Assembly (NCBI GenBank): GCA_015679245.1
Contig: CP064953.1
Coordinates: 496,001-560,000 of the forward strand
Direction of reading: 5' to 3'
Source of the DNA: Actinomycetaceae bacterium zg-1166
GTDB lineage: Bacteria > Actinomycetota > Actinomycetes > Actinomycetales > Actinomycetaceae
DNA: 64,000 nt
Shown: positions 61,356 to 64,000 of the stretch, piece after piece
Layout: every line of letters begins with the position of its first letter
How positions within the stretch are numbered: the stretch's first letter is position 1
Translations under genes and position numbers: made by a program
Notes under the pieces: generated by a model
The model's database searches: none
Told to the model about the DNA's origin: nothing
What the model saw: the letters and a program-made list of their open reading frames with translations, nothing else

Positions 61356-62948
61356 GTGTTCGATTCACTTTCACACCGCATTACTGGCTCCTTTAAGAAC
61401 CTGCGTTCCAAGGGGAGGCTCTCGGCTAGCGACGTCGAAGAGACGATCTCGCAGATTCGCCGAGCTCTCCTCGACGCTGACGTTGCCCTGCCAGTGGTGC
61501 GTGCCTTCACCGCGTCGGTACGTGAGAAAGCCACAGGTGCCCTCGCTTCGCAGGCACTTAATCCTTCTCAGCAGATTATCCGTATTGTTCATGACGAACT
61601 TGTTGAGATTCTTGGCGGAGCCTCGCGTGAGCTTGCGTGGGCTAAGGGTGAACCTACAGTCATTATGCTGGCTGGCCTTCAAGGTGCGGGAAAAACGACC
61701 TTGGCAGGAAAACTCGGCTTGTGGATGCGCGAACATGGGCGCAAGGCTCTCCTCGTCGCTTCAGATCTCCAACGTCCCAATGCGGTGACGCAGCTCCAGG
61801 TAGTCGGCGAGCACGCCGGGGTAGATGTCTGGGCTCCTGAACCTGGAAACGGCGTGGGTGACCCAGTAGACGTGGCTCGTTCGGGTGTTGCACATGCGCG
61901 GGAAGCTGGCTACAACGTCGTCATCGTCGATACTGCCGGGCGTCTGGGCGTAGACGAAGAAATGATGGCACAGGCTGCCAATATCCGCAGAGCGGTCAAC
62001 CCTCACGAAGTCTTCTTTGTCGTAGACGCAATGATCGGTCAAGATGCCGTGGCCACCGCCAGTGCCTTCAAAGAAGGTGTGGGCTTCACTGGTGTGGTGC
62101 TCTCCAAACTTGATGGAGATACTCGCGGTGGTGCGGCGCTCTCGGTGCGTGGCATCACTGGTGAACCAATCCTCTTTGCCTCCACAGGTGAGAAACTCAG
62201 CGATTTCGAGCAGTTCCACCCCGATCGTATGGCCTCTCGTATTCTCGATATGGGCGATATTCTCACCCTTATTGAGCAGGCCGAACGTACATGGGATGAG
62301 CAGCAGCAGGCAGAACTTGCCTCCAAAATGCAGCACGGAGATTTCACCCTTGCTGACTTCATCGATCAACTTAACCAGATTCGGCGCATGGGATCGATGA
62401 AGAAAATTATGGGGATGCTTCCAGGGATGGGGCAGTATCGTGACGCCTTGGAAGCATTCGATGAATCTTCGGTGGGACGTATTGAAGCGATCGTTCAGTC
62501 GATGACACCAGCTGAGCGAAACGATCCGAAGATCTTGAACGGCTCACGTCGTCAGCGTATTGCTCGTGGTTCGGGAACGACAGTGCAGGAAGTCAATTCT
62601 CTCGTTGAGCGTTTCGAGCAGGCACGCAAGATGATGACCCAGTTCAGCCGTGGTGGAGGTATCCCAGGAATGCCAGGGATGCCGGGAATGGGTGGCGGTT
62701 CGCGTAAATCCAAGCGTGCAGCAAAAAAGACATCAGGAAATAAGAAGGGACGTTCAGGCAATCCAGCCAAGCGTGCACGCCAGGCTGCGGAGGCTGCTGC
62801 CGCAGCTAACCTTGCCGAACAGGGTTTGCCACCCAAACCGGTTAAGGGGAGTTCCTTCGGTTCGGCTTTTGGAACTGGTGTAGCTGGAGGAAGAAAGCCT
62901 GAAAACGGCGACGTGAGTGTGGAGGATCTCGCACGCTTCCTGCGGTAG
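61356..62948 (+). CDS. ffh: Signal recognition particle protein Ffh
   Basis: A 530-aa GTPase that binds signal sequences and 4.5S RNA. NG domain motifs are LAGLQGAGKTTLAGKLGLW, DTAGRLGVDEEMM and SKLDGDTRGGAALSV. The C-terminal M domain includes MGSMKKIMGMLPGMGQ and ILNGSRRQRIARGSGTTVQEVN, the RNA-binding helix. After it comes a Gly/Met/Lys/Ala-rich tail (about 430-530) longer than in E. coli and typical of actinobacteria. The GTG at 61356 (VFDSLSHRI) was chosen, preceded by GGGTAGGG; the frame is open back to 61332. Confidence 0.94.
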   Translation: MFDSLSHRITGSFKNLRSKGRLSASDVEETISQIRRALLDADVALPVVRAFTASVREKATGALASQALNPSQQIIRIVHDELVEILGGASRELAWAKGEPTVIMLAGLQGAGKTTLAGKLGLWMREHGRKALLVASDLQRPNAVTQLQVVGEHAGVDVWAPEPGNGVGDPVDVARSGVAHAREAGYNVVIVDTAGRLGVDEEMMAQAANIRRAVNPHEVFFVVDAMIGQDAVATASAFKEGVGFTGVVLSKLDGDTRGGAALSVRGITGEPILFASTGEKLSDFEQFHPDRMASRILDMGDILTLIEQAERTWDEQQQAELASKMQHGDFTLADFIDQLNQIRRMGSMKKIMGMLPGMGQYRDALEAFDESSVGRIEAIVQSMTPAERNDPKILNGSRRQRIARGSGTTVQEVNSLVERFEQARKMMTQFSRGGGIPGMPGMPGMGGGSRKSKRAAKKTSGNKKGRSGNPAKRARQAAEAAAAANLAEQGLPPKPVKGSSFGSAFGTGVAGGRKPENGDVSVEDLARFLR

Positions 62949-63030
62949 CCTGAGGTGAGCTAGGAGGGAAGCGTAAGAGAATACCTGGGAATGTAGGGAG
63001 ACACAGGTGCAAGGGTGAGGTGACACTACT

Positions 63031-64000
63031 ATGGCAAACGAAGCGATTCATCTCACGGGCAAACTCCGTGGTACCTCGCAGACCGAGGCGTGGATTGACC
63101 GCGGACGTCTCACCTTCACCCCGATCCCTGGCGCACGCGATGTCTGTGGCTGGATTTATCCGGGTCTTGTTGATGCCCATGCGCATCCGGGAGTTTCTCA
63201 CGACGAGATCCCTGTCAGTGACGATGAGGTTATTCGACGTCTCGCGGTTATGGCCTCACAAGGGGTGACAACTGCTCGCGAGATGGGTGCACAGCGCGAT
63301 GTTTCACACCTTGCCCAGACAGGACGTACGAAAGTTATTCGCTCTGGGCGCCATATTGCACGATTTAAACGCTACATTCGCCATCTTCCCGTGGATGTTG
63401 AACCTGCCGATCTGCCTCGTGAGGCTGCACGTCAAGCCCGACGCGGGGACGGATGGATCAAAATTGTGGGAGATTGGATCGACCGCAGTGATGGAAGCTG
63501 CTCAGACCTGCGTCCACTCTGGCCTCGCCCAGCCCTCATAGAAGCTGTACGTGCTGCCCACGACGAAGGAGCACGTGTTGCCGTGCATACTTTTGCTACC
63601 GAGACGATTGAAGATCTCCTTGTTGCAGGGGTGGACTGTATCGAACACGGGACAGGGATGACGTGGGAACACATGCGAGAGGCGAGTAGCCGTGGCATCC
63701 TCATTGATCCGACTGTGCGCCAAATTTCCACCTTCCCGCAAATCGCCGCACAGGCTACGAAGTATCCTGTCTACCGTACACGGATGCTTGCGATGTATGA
63801 GCGTCAGCGTGAGCATCTTGCCATGCTTGTTGAGGCAGGAAGTCACCTGCTCATGGGGTCTGATAGTAATGAGGATGTGGCGGACAAGGGTATGCCTGCC
63901 GAACTCATTCTCGCAGTTGCGATGGGTATGCCGCCCTCTCGTGTTATGGCTGGGGCAAGCTATTCTGGGCGCAGGCTCTTGGGATTGCCTTCCTGGGAGG
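63031..64000 (+). CDS. Amidohydrolase family protein, truncated by the window end
   Basis: The first 323 codons are present and no stop is reached. Metal-binding motifs of the amidohydrolase superfamily are visible: DAHAHPG (HxH), the possible carbamylated lysine in WIKIVGDWI, VAVHTFA, CIEHGTGM and MGSDSNED. The pattern is that of imidazolonepropionase/dihydroorotase-like metal-dependent hydrolases; substrate unknown. A GGTGAGG ribosome binding site lies about 11 bases before the ATG. The gene is 82 bases after ffh and its role with that gene is not apparent. Confidence 0.85.
   Translation, partial: MANEAIHLTGKLRGTSQTEAWIDRGRLTFTPIPGARDVCGWIYPGLVDAHAHPGVSHDEIPVSDDEVIRRLAVMASQGVTTAREMGAQRDVSHLAQTGRTKVIRSGRHIARFKRYIRHLPVDVEPADLPREAARQARRGDGWIKIVGDWIDRSDGSCSDLRPLWPRPALIEAVRAAHDEGARVAVHTFATETIEDLLVAGVDCIEHGTGMTWEHMREASSRGILIDPTVRQISTFPQIAAQATKYPVYRTRMLAMYERQREHLAMLVEAGSHLLMGSDSNEDVADKGMPAELILAVAMGMPPSRVMAGASYSGRRLLGLPSWE

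Overview
The window is chromosomal DNA from a Gram-positive actinobacterium, most likely family Actinomycetaceae (Actinomyces / Arcanobacterium / Trueperella relatives). The basis is the 16S rRNA gene, the conserved actinobacterial gene order tlyA-nadK-recN-steA-steB, the sufR-sufB-sufD-Rieske-sufC-sufS-sufU-sufT operon, an LAxTG sorting signal, and genes that appear to be read from leaderless mRNAs. I recognise no phage, insertion sequence, CRISPR array or plasmid function. Genus is not assigned.

Layout. 0-7 kb: the tail of a CorC/HlyC-type membrane protein, then central carbon genes icd, a tandem-domain phosphofructokinase, pgi and mdh. 7-11 kb: dnaE, read from a probable leaderless transcript. 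11-15.5 kb (minus strand): an S4 protein, a DedA-like membrane protein and a zinc-uptake operon znuA-znuC-znuB-zur, with two Zur boxes over the znuA promoter. 15.7-23.3 kb: glyS, a YibE/F membrane protein, dus, dgt and dnaG. 23.3-29 kb: a CAU-anticodon tRNA (minus) and one complete rRNA operon 16S-23S-5S with no tRNA in the spacer.

29.2-40.8 kb is a long co-directional run: a large disordered Arg/Gly/Asp/Tyr-rich protein with a TPR-like core and acidic tail, a HAD-IIA phosphatase, a small protein, tlyA, nadK, recN, steA, steB, an MraY-like membrane protein and murJ. It joins rRNA modification, NADP synthesis, DNA repair and septal cell-wall functions. A Nudix hydrolase converges on it. 42-50.3 kb: an Nramp manganese/iron transporter and a complete Fe-S assembly (suf) operon behind its own SufR repressor. 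50.4-54.4 kb: a compact four-gene cassette with 4-bp overlaps at every junction (small secreted protein, 903-aa FtsX/MacB-like permease, 56-aa protein, ABC ATPase) that I cannot assign to a described system. 54.4-64 kb: an ABC-F ATPase, sixA, a surface protein combining HtaA-like, leucine-rich-repeat and LAFTG anchor parts behind a DtxR-like operator, a DUF1304 membrane protein, ftsY, ffh and the start of an amidohydrolase.

The items I find most worth pursuing are the eukaryote-type phosphofructokinase, the RGG-like disordered/TPR protein beside the rRNA operon, the secreted-protein/ABC cassette at 50-54 kb, and the HtaA-LRR surface protein with its putative iron operator. All calls come from reading the sequence; no database search was run.
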